NCBI RefSeq assembly: GCF_004923315.1 | Contig: NZ_CP039650.1 | Coordinates: forward strand, 992,001-1,056,000 | Direction: 5' to 3' | Source of the DNA: Azospirillum sp. TSA2s | Lineage (GTDB): Bacteria; Pseudomonadota; Alphaproteobacteria; Azospirillales; Azospirillaceae | Length of the DNA: 64,000 bases | Part shown: piece by piece, positions 32,827 to 40,404 of the stretch | How positions within the stretch are numbered: the stretch's first letter is position 1 | Layout: the number at the start of each line of letters is the position of its first letter | The notes under the pieces: model-generated | Databases searched by the model: none | Told to the model about the DNA's origin: nothing | The model's input: the letters and a program-made list of their open reading frames with translations, nothing else | Position numbers and translations under genes: made by a program

Positions 32827-33099
32827 ATGCTGGACCTGCGCCCCAACTGCGAATGCTGCGACCGCGACCTGCCGCCCGAGGCACCGGACGCCTATATCTG
32901 CTCCTTCGAGTGCACCTTCTGCGTCGACTGCCGCGCCCGGCTGCCGGGGGAACGCTGCCCGAACTGCGGGGGCGAGCTGGTGCGGCGGCCGATCCGTCCG
33001 GCGTCGAAGTTGGCGGCCAATCCACCGTCGACCACGCGGATCGTAAAGCCCGACGGCTGCGCCGCGCTGTTCCCCGGCGGCGGAGCCGTGCCGTTTTAA
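32827..33099 (+). CDS. DUF1272 zinc-binding protein
   Basis: 90 residues. The domain begins MLDLRPNCECCDRDLPPEAP and contains SFECTFCVDC and RCPNCGGELVRRP: four CxxC-like pairs consistent with two zinc sites. This is the DUF1272 family of small cysteine-rich proteins. The last 30 residues are a family-typical tail with RPASKLAANPPSTTR. Function is unknown; possibly a zinc-ribbon regulatory or binding protein. It stands between the receiver gene and the M20 hydrolase in the same direction, with gaps over 100 bases. Confidence 0.9.
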   Translation: MLDLRPNCECCDRDLPPEAPDAYICSFECTFCVDCRARLPGERCPNCGGELVRRPIRPASKLAANPPSTTRIVKPDGCAALFPGGGAVPF

Positions 33100-33299
33100 G
33101 TCCCGGAATTGCTGTTTGCTGTCGCTGGCGTTCGCCACACAAATCGGCCAGACTGGCGCCGTTACGTCCGGGAAGCCGCCCCGATCTGGCCGGTTCCGGC
33201 CGTACGCCCCATCTTCGTTGCCCATCCACTGTCCCTTGCCACCTTCTCCCGCCAGCTCCCCTGAACGCCATCCAGCCGTTCCAACCAGACGTTAGAGAC

Positions 33300-34481
33300 A
33301 TGCCGATCAACAACCGCATCGCCGCCTTCCAGGACGACATGACCGCGTGGCGGCGCGACATCCATGCCCACCCGGAATTGGGGTTCGAGGAGGAGCGCAC
33401 CTCCGCCATCGTCGCCGCGAAGCTGACGGAATTCGGCATCACGGTGCATCGCGGCCTGGGCGGGACCGGGGTGGTCGGCACCCTGAAGGGGCTCGGCACC
33501 GGCAGCGGCCGGACCATTGGCCTGCGCGCCGACATGGACGCGCTGCCGATGCCAGAGGCCAACGAGTTCGACCATGCCTCGCGCCATGCCGGCAAGATGC
33601 ACGCCTGCGGCCATGACGGCCACACGACGATGCTGCTGGGCGCCGCCCGCTATCTGGCGGAGACGCGCAACTTCGACGGCACCGTCCACTTCATCTTCCA
33701 GCCGGCCGAGGAAGGGCTGGGCGGTGCGAAGCGGATGATCGACGACGGGCTGTTCCGGCAGTTCGACTGCGAGCAGATCTATGGCCTGCACAATTGGCCG
33801 GAACTGCCGGCCGGCCAGATCGCCGTCCATCCCGGCCCGGTGATGGCGGCGGCCAACCAGTTCGAAATCCATGTGACCGGCCACGGCGCCCACGCGGCCA
33901 TGCCCCACCGCGGCATCGACCCGGTGCTGGTGTCGGCCCACATCATCACCGCGGCGCAGAGCTTGGTCAGCCGCGGCACCAACCCGGCCGACAGTGCGGT
34001 GGTGTCGATCACGGTGTTGGAGGCCGGCACCGCGGCGAACGTCATCCCCGACAGCGCGCGGATGCTCGGCACCATGCGCACCTTCTCGGAAGAGAACCAC
34101 CGCCGCATCCAGGAGCAGTTCGCCCGCCTCGTCTCCAGCATCGCCGAAGGTCTGGGCGCCAAGGCCGAGCTGCGCTTCCGTCCCGGCTATCCCGCCACGG
34201 TGAACAGCGAGCCGGAGGCACGCATCGCGGCGGCGGCGGCGGCCAAGGTGGTGGGCGACGAGAATGTGGTCTGGGCCCCTGCCCCGACCATGGCGGCGGA
34301 GGATTTCGGCTATATGCTGAAGGAGCGGCCGGGCGCCTACATCTGGCTCGGCCATGGCGGCCACCGCGGTCCGTCCTGCCGCCTGCACAACCCGCATTAC
34401 GATTTCAACGACGCGATCCTGACCACCGGCGCCAGCTATTGGGCGTCGCTGGTCGAGACGATCCTGCCGCGGAGCGCCTGA
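33300..34481 (+). CDS. M20 family amidohydrolase (hippurate hydrolase type)
   Basis: 393 residues. The start at MPINNRIAAFQDDMTAWRRD is chosen because the family N-terminus (IHAHPELGFEEERTSAIVA) follows. Metal-binding residues are visible in ADMDALPM, HACGHDGHTTMLLG (Cys and His), FQPAEEGLGGAK (two Glu), and the late CRLHNPHYDFND (His). The lid domain holds HGAHAAMPHRGIDPV. These enzymes deacylate N-acyl amino acids or amidated auxins in the cytosol, and the exact substrate cannot be read. It is followed after 7 bases by a PrcB-like lipoprotein gene, so the two probably form an operon. Confidence 0.9.
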   Translation: MPINNRIAAFQDDMTAWRRDIHAHPELGFEEERTSAIVAAKLTEFGITVHRGLGGTGVVGTLKGLGTGSGRTIGLRADMDALPMPEANEFDHASRHAGKMHACGHDGHTTMLLGAARYLAETRNFDGTVHFIFQPAEEGLGGAKRMIDDGLFRQFDCEQIYGLHNWPELPAGQIAVHPGPVMAAANQFEIHVTGHGAHAAMPHRGIDPVLVSAHIITAAQSLVSRGTNPADSAVVSITVLEAGTAANVIPDSARMLGTMRTFSEENHRRIQEQFARLVSSIAEGLGAKAELRFRPGYPATVNSEPEARIAAAAAAKVVGDENVVWAPAPTMAAEDFGYMLKERPGAYIWLGHGGHRGPSCRLHNPHYDFNDAILTTGASYWASLVETILPRSA

Positions 34482-34488
34482 CCGTCCC

Positions 34489-34956
34489 ATGAAGATGCCG
34501 TTCCGTCTCCGCCTGATCCCGCTGCTGTTCACGCCCGCGCTGCTTCTGGCTGCCTGCCAGGGCGGCAACGACCGTGCCGACGGCAATCTGCTGCCGGCCC
34601 AGGCCGAGGCCGGGACCGGCTGGCAGGGCGACCACAGCAGCGCCGCCGAACGCGCCTATGTCGTCGCCCGCGACGCCGGCGAATGGAGCGCATTGTGGGC
34701 GCGGGTCGGCGAGCCGGCCCCGTCCTCCCTGCCCGGCGGCCGGATGGCGGTGGCGGTCTTCCTGGGGCCGCGCGATACGGCCGGCTATGGCGTCGCCATC
34801 GACAGCGTGCAGCAGAAGGGTGCCGACCTGATCGTCGGCTATCACGAGAGCGTGCCGGGCCCGGCCCAGGCGGTGGCGCAGATGCGCACCAGCCCCTACG
34901 CCATCCGCCTGCTGCCCAGCGCGGCGGGTACGCCGAAGTTCGTCCGGGGGAAGTAA
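34489..34956 (+). CDS. PrcB-like lipoprotein
   Basis: 155 residues with a lipoprotein signal (LLFTPALLLAAC, lipobox LAAC near residue 23). The mature part contains ERAYVVARDAGEWSALWARV and, after a loop, VAVFLGPRDTAGYGVAIDSV and VPGPAQAVAQMRTSPYAIRL, which resemble the PrcB C-terminal domain found in envelope protease-complex subunits. It is anchored in the membrane on the periplasmic side. It follows the M20 hydrolase by 7 bases in the same direction. A role in proteolysis is inferred only from the family name. Confidence 0.75.
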   Translation: MKMPFRLRLIPLLFTPALLLAACQGGNDRADGNLLPAQAEAGTGWQGDHSSAAERAYVVARDAGEWSALWARVGEPAPSSLPGGRMAVAVFLGPRDTAGYGVAIDSVQQKGADLIVGYHESVPGPAQAVAQMRTSPYAIRLLPSAAGTPKFVRGK

Positions 34957-34986
34957 GCCCGAGGCGGCGGCGTCAGGCCGCCACCC

Positions 34987-36732
34987 TCACCGCGGCATTT
35001 GCCACGGCAGTTCTCCGCCGACCAGCTTGCCCGCCTCCGCCGACGGCAAAGGGCGGGCGAAGTGATAGCCCTGGCCGTAGTCGCAGGCCAGCGCGCGCAG
35101 CAGGTTGGCGTCGGCGCTGGTCTCGATGCCCTCGGCGATCACGTCGAAACCCAGCAGGCGCGCCAGATCCATGATGATGCGGACGATGGCGCGGTTTTCC
35201 TCCGACTGGTGCATGGCCGAGACGAAGGAACGGTCAACCTTCAGGCTGTCGATCGGCAGCTTGTGCAGGTAGGACAGCGACGAATAGCCGGTGCCGAAAT
35301 CGTCGATCGACAGCTTGATGCCCAGCGCCCGCAGGTCGCGCAGCAGGCGGATCGACTGTTCCGCCTTGTCCATCACCGCGCTTTCCGTCAACTCCAGCTT
35401 GATCCAGGACGGCTCCACCCCGGTTTCGCGCAGAACCTCGCGCACGACCTGGACGAAGTTGGGGTCGGACAGCTGGTGGCTGGACAGGTTGACGCTCATG
35501 AACAGCGGGGCGGAGCCCGGTTCGCGGCGGTCCTGCCACTCCGCGATCTGCCGGCAGGCCTGCCGCAACACCCAGGTGCCGAGCGATACCACCAGACCGG
35601 TGCTCTCGGCGATCGGGATGAAGATGCCGGGGGGGATGTTGCCGCGTTCGGGATGGGTCCAGCGCATCAGCGCCTCGAACCCCGCAAGACCACCGGTCAC
35701 CATCTCCACGATCGGCTGGTAGGCGACCCACAGGTCGCTGCCGCTGTCCAGCGCGCCGCGCAGATCGTGTTCCAGCCGCACCTGCTCGACCACATGGGAA
35801 TGCATCGCCGGATCGAACCAGGCCTGCCGGCCGCCGCCCTGTTCACGGGCGCGGGCGGTGGCGATCTCGGCATCGCGCAGCACGTCGTCGGGGCGCTCGT
35901 GCGTCGGCATCGAGACGGCGACGCCGATGCTGGCGGACAGGAACACCGTGCCGCCGGAGCTGGAGCGGGCGGAGCGCACCACCGCCGCCAGCTCCTCGAC
36001 GGCGCTTTCCAGCGCCGGCCGGTCGCAGACGCCGCCGGCCAGCATGGCGAAGGCATGGTCGCTGACGCGCGCGATCAGGTCGAAGGCCGCGGCCTGCGCC
36101 GCCATCCGCTGCGCCAGACCGTCCAGCAGCTCGTTGGCGAAGCCCTGCCCCATGCTGCTGCGGATTTCGGCGAAGCGGTCGATGTCCAGGATGACGAGCG
36201 TGAAGGGCTCGCCCATGTTGCGATAGTCCGCCATGTGCTTCAGCAGCATCAGGCGGTTGGCCAAGCCGGTCACCGGGTCGTAGTAGGCGAGGCGGAACAG
36301 GTCGTCCTGCACCTGCCGGCGCTCGGTCATGTCCTGCAGGATCACGAAATAGCCGGTGATGGCGCCGTCTTCCGCCCGGTGCGGCGCGTGCAGCCGCATC
36401 ACGTAGCGCTGCTGGCCGTCGGCCTGGGTGATCCAGCCTTCGGTCTGCACCGTCTCGCCCGCCAGCGCGCGTTCGGCGGCGGCCTGGGTGTTACGCTGAA
36501 GCTCCGGACCCAGAAGTTCGCCGATGGTGCCGCCGACCGCCTTGTCGAGCGTCGTCCCCATCATCTCCAGATAGGCGCGGTTGGCGTAGATGTGCCGCCG
36601 CCGCGGGTCCATCAACGCCACCTTCACCGTCATGGCGTCGAGAATCTGACGCAGGGCGTCAAGCCCCGGCGCACCGGAAGCGGCACCCGATAAAGCGTCG
36701 GCCAGCGCGGAGATTCGGGGATCTGGACTCAT
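34987..36732 (-). CDS. PAS-GGDEF-EAL protein, probable c-di-GMP phosphodiesterase
   Basis: 581 residues, no membrane segment, so cytosolic. PAS at about 20-140 (KVALMDPRRRHIYANRAYLE and PAC part LQDMTERRQVQDDL), a degenerate GGDEF domain at about 150-310, and EAL at about 320-570. The cyclase signature is replaced by RVSDHAFAML, so cyclase activity should be absent. The EAL domain keeps FEALMRW, NLSSHQL, ELTESAVM, DDFGTGYSSL and VDRSFV, supporting hydrolysis of c-di-GMP to pGpG. It is monocistronic, convergent with the PrcB-like gene. An ACACTT-N5-AAGTGT dyad lies at 36775-36791 upstream. Confidence 0.9.
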   Translation of the reverse strand: MSPDPRISALADALSGAASGAPGLDALRQILDAMTVKVALMDPRRRHIYANRAYLEMMGTTLDKAVGGTIGELLGPELQRNTQAAAERALAGETVQTEGWITQADGQQRYVMRLHAPHRAEDGAITGYFVILQDMTERRQVQDDLFRLAYYDPVTGLANRLMLLKHMADYRNMGEPFTLVILDIDRFAEIRSSMGQGFANELLDGLAQRMAAQAAAFDLIARVSDHAFAMLAGGVCDRPALESAVEELAAVVRSARSSSGGTVFLSASIGVAVSMPTHERPDDVLRDAEIATARAREQGGGRQAWFDPAMHSHVVEQVRLEHDLRGALDSGSDLWVAYQPIVEMVTGGLAGFEALMRWTHPERGNIPPGIFIPIAESTGLVVSLGTWVLRQACRQIAEWQDRREPGSAPLFMSVNLSSHQLSDPNFVQVVREVLRETGVEPSWIKLELTESAVMDKAEQSIRLLRDLRALGIKLSIDDFGTGYSSLSYLHKLPIDSLKVDRSFVSAMHQSEENRAIVRIIMDLARLLGFDVIAEGIETSADANLLRALACDYGQGYHFARPLPSAEAGKLVGGELPWQMPR

Positions 36733-37241
36733 GGCGAGGATAGAGTGGGGTACTCATCAGGAAATCGATACCCAACACTTACGCGAAGTGTCACCCACCC
36801 GTCAAAACCAAAGCTGCCCAGGTGCAACAGAGCTTGGACATTTCTACAGGCGATGCAACGGAGACACATGGGCATGTCCATGGGCATATCATAGTATTCA
36901 TTCAAGCCGCGGTTGCAGCAAAGCAACGCACACAATCCGGGTTTTCTGTTCCTGAGAGAAAGAGCGATGGAATTATCCCGGTTCTTTGTCACGCCACTTG
37001 CGGCCTGAGATTGCAACCTTGACCGGAAGTCCGACCCCCGGTCGCTTTTGTGCGGTGCAGGAACGCGGCGGGGGCATGGCTGTGCCCTGGAATGGAAAGG
37101 CGGCGCCTGAGCCGGTCAGATTTATACTGCCAATACAAGTGGGGCCAACGCGGCTGGGGATGTCGCCCCGATCGGCACCGCATGGTCGTACAGACCCCCG
37201 ACGATAACGGCAACGATCACAATTTGGGCAGGAATTACGCC
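36733..37241. other. Divergent control region, no gene supported
   Basis: 509 bases between the divergent PAS-EAL and universal stress genes. It contains the dyad ACACTT-N5-AAGTGT (36775-36791) near the EAL start. Short frames in it lack ribosome sites and codon bias. No RNA gene was recognised. Confidence 0.5.
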
Positions 37242-38081
37242 ATGGCTCTCAAGGACTTCCTGGTCGTCGTCGATGATACGCCCGCGTCCGCGGCACGTCT
37301 CGACCTTGCGGCGAGGCTCGCGACCCGGTGCGATGCGCACCTGACCGCGCTCTATGCCTTCACCGACACGGTGTTCCCCGGCTATATCGAAGCCGAAATC
37401 CCGCAGGAGTTGCGCGAAAGCCGACGGCAGAGCCGCAAGGACCAGACGGACCGGATGGCGGCGGCCTTCGACGACGCCATGCGCCACCATGGTCTGACCG
37501 ACCGGTCCGAATGGCTGGCGCAGGAAGGCGACCCGACCATCACCGCAGCGGTGCGAGGGCGTTATGCCGACCTGATCGTGGTGGGCCAGCCCGATCCGGA
37601 CCGCGACCGCGACCAGCCCGTCGCCCAGCCGGCCGACCTTCTGTTCGAATGCGGCCGGCCGCTTCTGGTCGTGCCCTATGCCGGCCGCTTCGCCACCATC
37701 GGCGAACGGGTTCTGGTCGGCTGGAACGGCAGCCGCGAGGCGGCGCGCGCCGTCGGCGACGCCCTGCCCCTGCTGACCGCCGCCAAGCGCGTGGTGGTGA
37801 TGGCCGCCAATCCGAAGCCCGGCCCGAACGGCCTGGGCGACGAGCCCTGCGCCGACATCGCCCGCCACCTGTCCCGCCACGGCTGCCGCGTGGAGGCCAC
37901 CCATGTCGCCACCGACGTGGTGGAGCCCGGCGACACCCTGCTGAACATGGCCGCCGACGAAAGCTGCGACCTGCTGGTGATGGGCGCCTACGGCCGCTCC
38001 CGCTTCCGCGAACTGGTGCTGGGCGGCATGACCCGTTTCATGCTGAGGCACATGACGGTTCCGGTGTTGATGAGCCATTGA
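37242..38081 (+). CDS. Tandem universal stress protein (UspA family)
   Basis: 279 residues; the ATG after GGCAGGA gives MALKDFLVVVDDTPASAARL, the normal Usp start. It has two Usp domains in tandem (about 1-140 and 150-279). The second domain carries the ATP-binding loop GAYGRSRFRELVLGGMTRFM, the G-2x-G-9x-G-S/T type pattern, and VLVGWNGSREAARAV at its start; the first domain lacks a complete loop. Tandem Usp proteins protect against starvation, oxidative or envelope stress. It is a single gene, followed 7 bases later by a long inverted repeat element. Confidence 0.9.
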   Translation: MALKDFLVVVDDTPASAARLDLAARLATRCDAHLTALYAFTDTVFPGYIEAEIPQELRESRRQSRKDQTDRMAAAFDDAMRHHGLTDRSEWLAQEGDPTITAAVRGRYADLIVVGQPDPDRDRDQPVAQPADLLFECGRPLLVVPYAGRFATIGERVLVGWNGSREAARAVGDALPLLTAAKRVVVMAANPKPGPNGLGDEPCADIARHLSRHGCRVEATHVATDVVEPGDTLLNMAADESCDLLVMGAYGRSRFRELVLGGMTRFMLRHMTVPVLMSH

Positions 38082-38088
38082 GCGAGGT

Positions 38089-38234
38089 GGTGGAGTGCCG
38101 GCTTCGATGCCCCCACCCCAACCCTCCCCCGCTGGGCGGGGGAGGGGGTAGGCGCTTTAGCGGAAAAGCGGCGGCAGTCCCTCCCCTGCGCAGCGGGGGA
38201 GGTTAGGTGGGGGCATCGAAGCCGGCACTCCACC
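38089..38234. repeat. REP-like element with 29-bp perfect inverted ends (copy B)
   Basis: The arms 38089-38117 and 38206-38234 are perfect inverted repeats of 29 bp. Inside are two inverted GC-rich palindromes (left CCCTCCCCCGC, right GCGGGGGAGG) and a GGCGGCAGT spacer, the same architecture as copy A at 23501. It begins 7 bases after the Usp stop and ends 13 bases before the first iteron. It may act as terminator or as a BIME-type mobile repeat. Confidence 0.85.
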
Positions 38235-38247
38235 CATTCGCCGATCC

Positions 38248-38485
38248 GTGGGGTTAAGCGACCGCCCCGCTGCCCCCGAGTCCCTCTGCAACCACCGCGA
38301 GTCGCTCCTCGCGGCCCGTGGGGAAAAGCGACCGGCACCCTTTTTCCACCCTGTCCCCCGTGGGGAAAAGCGTCGGAATCGTGGGGAAAAGCGGCGCGAC
38401 TCGGGCTTTCCCCATGGGGATAAGCGGCGACTCAACTAATAAGTCTAACAACTAACCGTCGACTAGCCCGGTCGCCTAACCCCAC
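38248..38485. repeat. Iteron array upstream of repA (plasmid-type origin)
   Basis: Repeats of consensus GTGGGGAAAAGCG followed by AC or TC. Direct copies at 38248-38260 (GTGGGGTTAAGCG), 38318-38330, 38360-38372 and 38381-38393; a variant ATGGGGATAAGCG at 38414-38426, forming a palindrome with the inverted partial copy before it; and an inverted copy at 38471-38485. The inverted copy nearest the gene suits autorepression by Rep. A less G+C-rich stretch lies at 38430-38466. This is the layout of an iteron-regulated replication origin. Confidence 0.8.
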
Positions 38486-38541
38486 ATTGACTCCACCGCC
38501 CGCCGCTCACCAGGATGCCACAACATCCGGGTGAGGCTGCC

Positions 38542-39462
38542 ATGGGCGACATACACAGGCTGGTGATCGAACATGGCCGGGACAAGGCGCGCGCCCTGGT
38601 CCGGCCGGAGGAGCGGACGCTGGTGGACATCGCCGCCGACATCCTGGCGGACGAGAACCAGCATCTCGGCATCACCTACAGCGGATTCTGCCTGACCAGC
38701 CTGCCGCACAAGAAGCTGGCCGACGACGTTCCCTGGGAAAAGCGCGGTCATCAGGTGACGCTGCTGGTCGAACCGGGCCGGCTGAAGGTGAACGGCAAGA
38801 TGAAGCTGTTCGGCGTCCCCTATGGCGCGCGGGCGCGGATGATCCTGATCTATCTGCAGACCCAGGCCGTGCGCACCGGCCGGCGCGAGGTCGAACTCGG
38901 CCGCTCCATGCGCGACTGGCTGACCCGGATGGGGATCAGCGTCGGCGGCGAGACCTTCCGCGGCTTCCGCGAACAGTCGCTGCGCATTTCCGCCTGCACC
39001 CTGAAATTCTTCTGGGACGGCGAGGACGCCGACGTCTTCGAGAAGGGCGGCATCGTCAAGCGCGGGCTGATCTTCCACGACGATCTCGGCGACGACCGCC
39101 AGGGCACGCTGTGGAACGACGTGGTGCAGTTGGACGAGACCTTCTTCCAGGCCCTGCGCGACCACCCGGTGCCGCTGCTGGAGGAGGCGGTGCGGCAGTT
39201 GAAGGACCGCTCGCTCAGCCTCGACCTCTATGTCTGGCTGGCTTATCGGCTGCATTCGCTGAGCCGGCCGCAGCCGATCTCCTGGCCGTCGCTCTATGCC
39301 CAGTTCGGCGCCGGCTACGACCAGATGAAGCATTTCAAGCCACGCTTCGTCCAGGCCCTGCAATATGCGCTGGCAGCCTATCCGGATGCGAAAGTCGAAC
39401 CGGCCGACGACGGCGTCGTCCTGCACCCCAGCCGCCCGCCCATCGCCCGCCTGCTGGCCTAG
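38542..39462 (+). CDS. repA: Plasmid-type replication initiator RepA
   Basis: 306 residues from ATG 38542, chosen for GAGG upstream; ATG 38515 would add nine residues. The sequence matches the plasmid RepA family of alphaproteobacteria: FCLTSLPHKKLADDVPWEKR near 50-70, VNGKMKLFGVPYGARARMIL near 97-116, IYLQTQAVRTGRREVELGRS, and the helical MRDWLTRMGISVGGETFRGF and C-terminal YDQMKHFKPRFVQALQYALA, which probably bind iterons. Iteron-like repeats lie on both sides of the gene. The gene is intact. It should initiate replication of a plasmid, yet the neighbours look chromosomal; it may be an integrated plasmid origin, a chromid origin or a domesticated gene. Confidence 0.88.
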   Translation: MGDIHRLVIEHGRDKARALVRPEERTLVDIAADILADENQHLGITYSGFCLTSLPHKKLADDVPWEKRGHQVTLLVEPGRLKVNGKMKLFGVPYGARARMILIYLQTQAVRTGRREVELGRSMRDWLTRMGISVGGETFRGFREQSLRISACTLKFFWDGEDADVFEKGGIVKRGLIFHDDLGDDRQGTLWNDVVQLDETFFQALRDHPVPLLEEAVRQLKDRSLSLDLYVWLAYRLHSLSRPQPISWPSLYAQFGAGYDQMKHFKPRFVQALQYALAAYPDAKVEPADDGVVLHPSRPPIARLLA

Positions 39463-39466
39463 GGGC

Positions 39467-39515
39467 GTGGGGTTAAGCGACCGCCGCCGAACCATCCCCG
39501 GTCGCTTTCCCCCAC
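39467..39515. repeat. Convergent iteron pair downstream of repA
   Basis: GTGGGGTTAAGCGACC at 39467-39482 and an inverted copy GGTCGCTTTCCCCCAC at 39500-39515, directly after the stop codon. They have the same consensus as the upstream array. The inverted pair can also form a terminator-like stem. Confidence 0.75.
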
Positions 39516-39539
39516 ACCCCCGAAAGCGCGCCTCGACCA

Positions 39540-39553
39540 TTGACGCACGTCAT
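39540..39553 (+). promoter_or_regulatory. FNR/FixK-like box upstream of DsbD-like gene
   Basis: TTGAC-GCAC-GTCAT, one mismatch from the TTGAY-N4-RTCAA consensus, 62 bases before the TTG start codon. It suggests low-oxygen control; inference. Confidence 0.4.
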
Positions 39554-39614
39554 TGGGCCGCCCTCCCCCTCCCCCTATGATCGCCGCGAGTTCCCGAACC
39601 GGAGAGGCCTTGCC

Positions 39615-40385
39615 TTGGACGCGCTGTCGCTGCTGGATGCCGGACTGAATCAGTGTGCCGTGGTCATCGACCGCGACGGCGGGCTGTTGCTGGCCCTGCT
39701 GACCGCCGGGCTGGTCGGCGGCACCACCCATTGCACCGGCATGTGCGGTCCCTTCGTGCTGGCCCAGGTATCGGCGCGGCTGGAGCGGGTGCCGCTGTCG
39801 GCGATGTCGGAATTCCGGCGCCTGACCGGAGCGGCGGTGCTGCCCTACCATGCCGGCCGGGCGACCACCTATGCGCTGATCGGCGCGCTGTCGGCCTCGG
39901 TCGCCGGCCATGTCGGGGCGCTGCCCGGCCTGCGTTGGCTGTCGGTGGCGCTGCTGGCGCTGGCGGCGCTGTTCTTCCTCGGCTATGCCGTACGCAACGT
40001 CCTGTCCTGGCTGCCCAGGATGCCGTCCTTGGGCAGCAACGGGCTGCAGCGCTGGTGGGGCGACCGGGTGTCCCGGCTCGCCCGGCCGCTGTTCGGCAAT
40101 CCGACCGGCTGGCGCGGCTATGGGCTGGGTGTGGCGCTGGGCTTCATCCCCTGCGGGATGCTCTATGGCGCCATCGCGGTGGCGGCGGCGAGCGGCAGCG
40201 CGCTGACCGGCGCCCTCGGCATGGGCGCCTTCGCGCTCGGCACGGTGCCGAGCCTGCTGGCGGTCGGGCTGGCCGGCCACATCGCCGGCCGCACCTGGCG
40301 GATCGCCGTCGTCCGCGTCGCCCCGGCGATCATGCTGGTGAACGCCGGGGTTCTTGGCTGGATGGCGTGGAAGCTGGTTGCGTAA
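39615..40385 (+). CDS. DsbD-like/SafE-family integral membrane protein
   Basis: 256 residues with a TTG start, chosen for GGAGAGG seven bases upstream. About six transmembrane helices. The signature GGTTHCTGMCGPFVLA near residue 40 is the HCxGMCGP motif of the DsbD_2/TauE-SafE-like family, and a second motif ALGFIPCGMLYGAI near residue 175 completes the Cys pair. Such proteins move reducing equivalents or metals across the membrane and often sit near cbb3 oxidase or copper genes. Here it is isolated after the repA region; an FNR-like box upstream agrees with microaerobic use. Confidence 0.85.
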   Translation: MDALSLLDAGLNQCAVVIDRDGGLLLALLTAGLVGGTTHCTGMCGPFVLAQVSARLERVPLSAMSEFRRLTGAAVLPYHAGRATTYALIGALSASVAGHVGALPGLRWLSVALLALAALFFLGYAVRNVLSWLPRMPSLGSNGLQRWWGDRVSRLARPLFGNPTGWRGYGLGVALGFIPCGMLYGAIAVAAASGSALTGALGMGAFALGTVPSLLAVGLAGHIAGRTWRIAVVRVAPAIMLVNAGVLGWMAWKLVA

Positions 40386-40404
40386 ACCGCCCCCGCCTCC
40401 TGGC

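Noticed and set aside
32700..33299. Upstream extension of the M20 hydrolase frame
   Set aside because: It overlaps the well-supported DUF1272 gene in another frame and lacks family similarity; the ATG at 33300 begins the conserved N-terminus.
38248..38485. CRISPR array
   Set aside because: Repeats are short, unevenly spaced and share a Rep-iteron consensus; some are inverted, and no cas genes are nearby.
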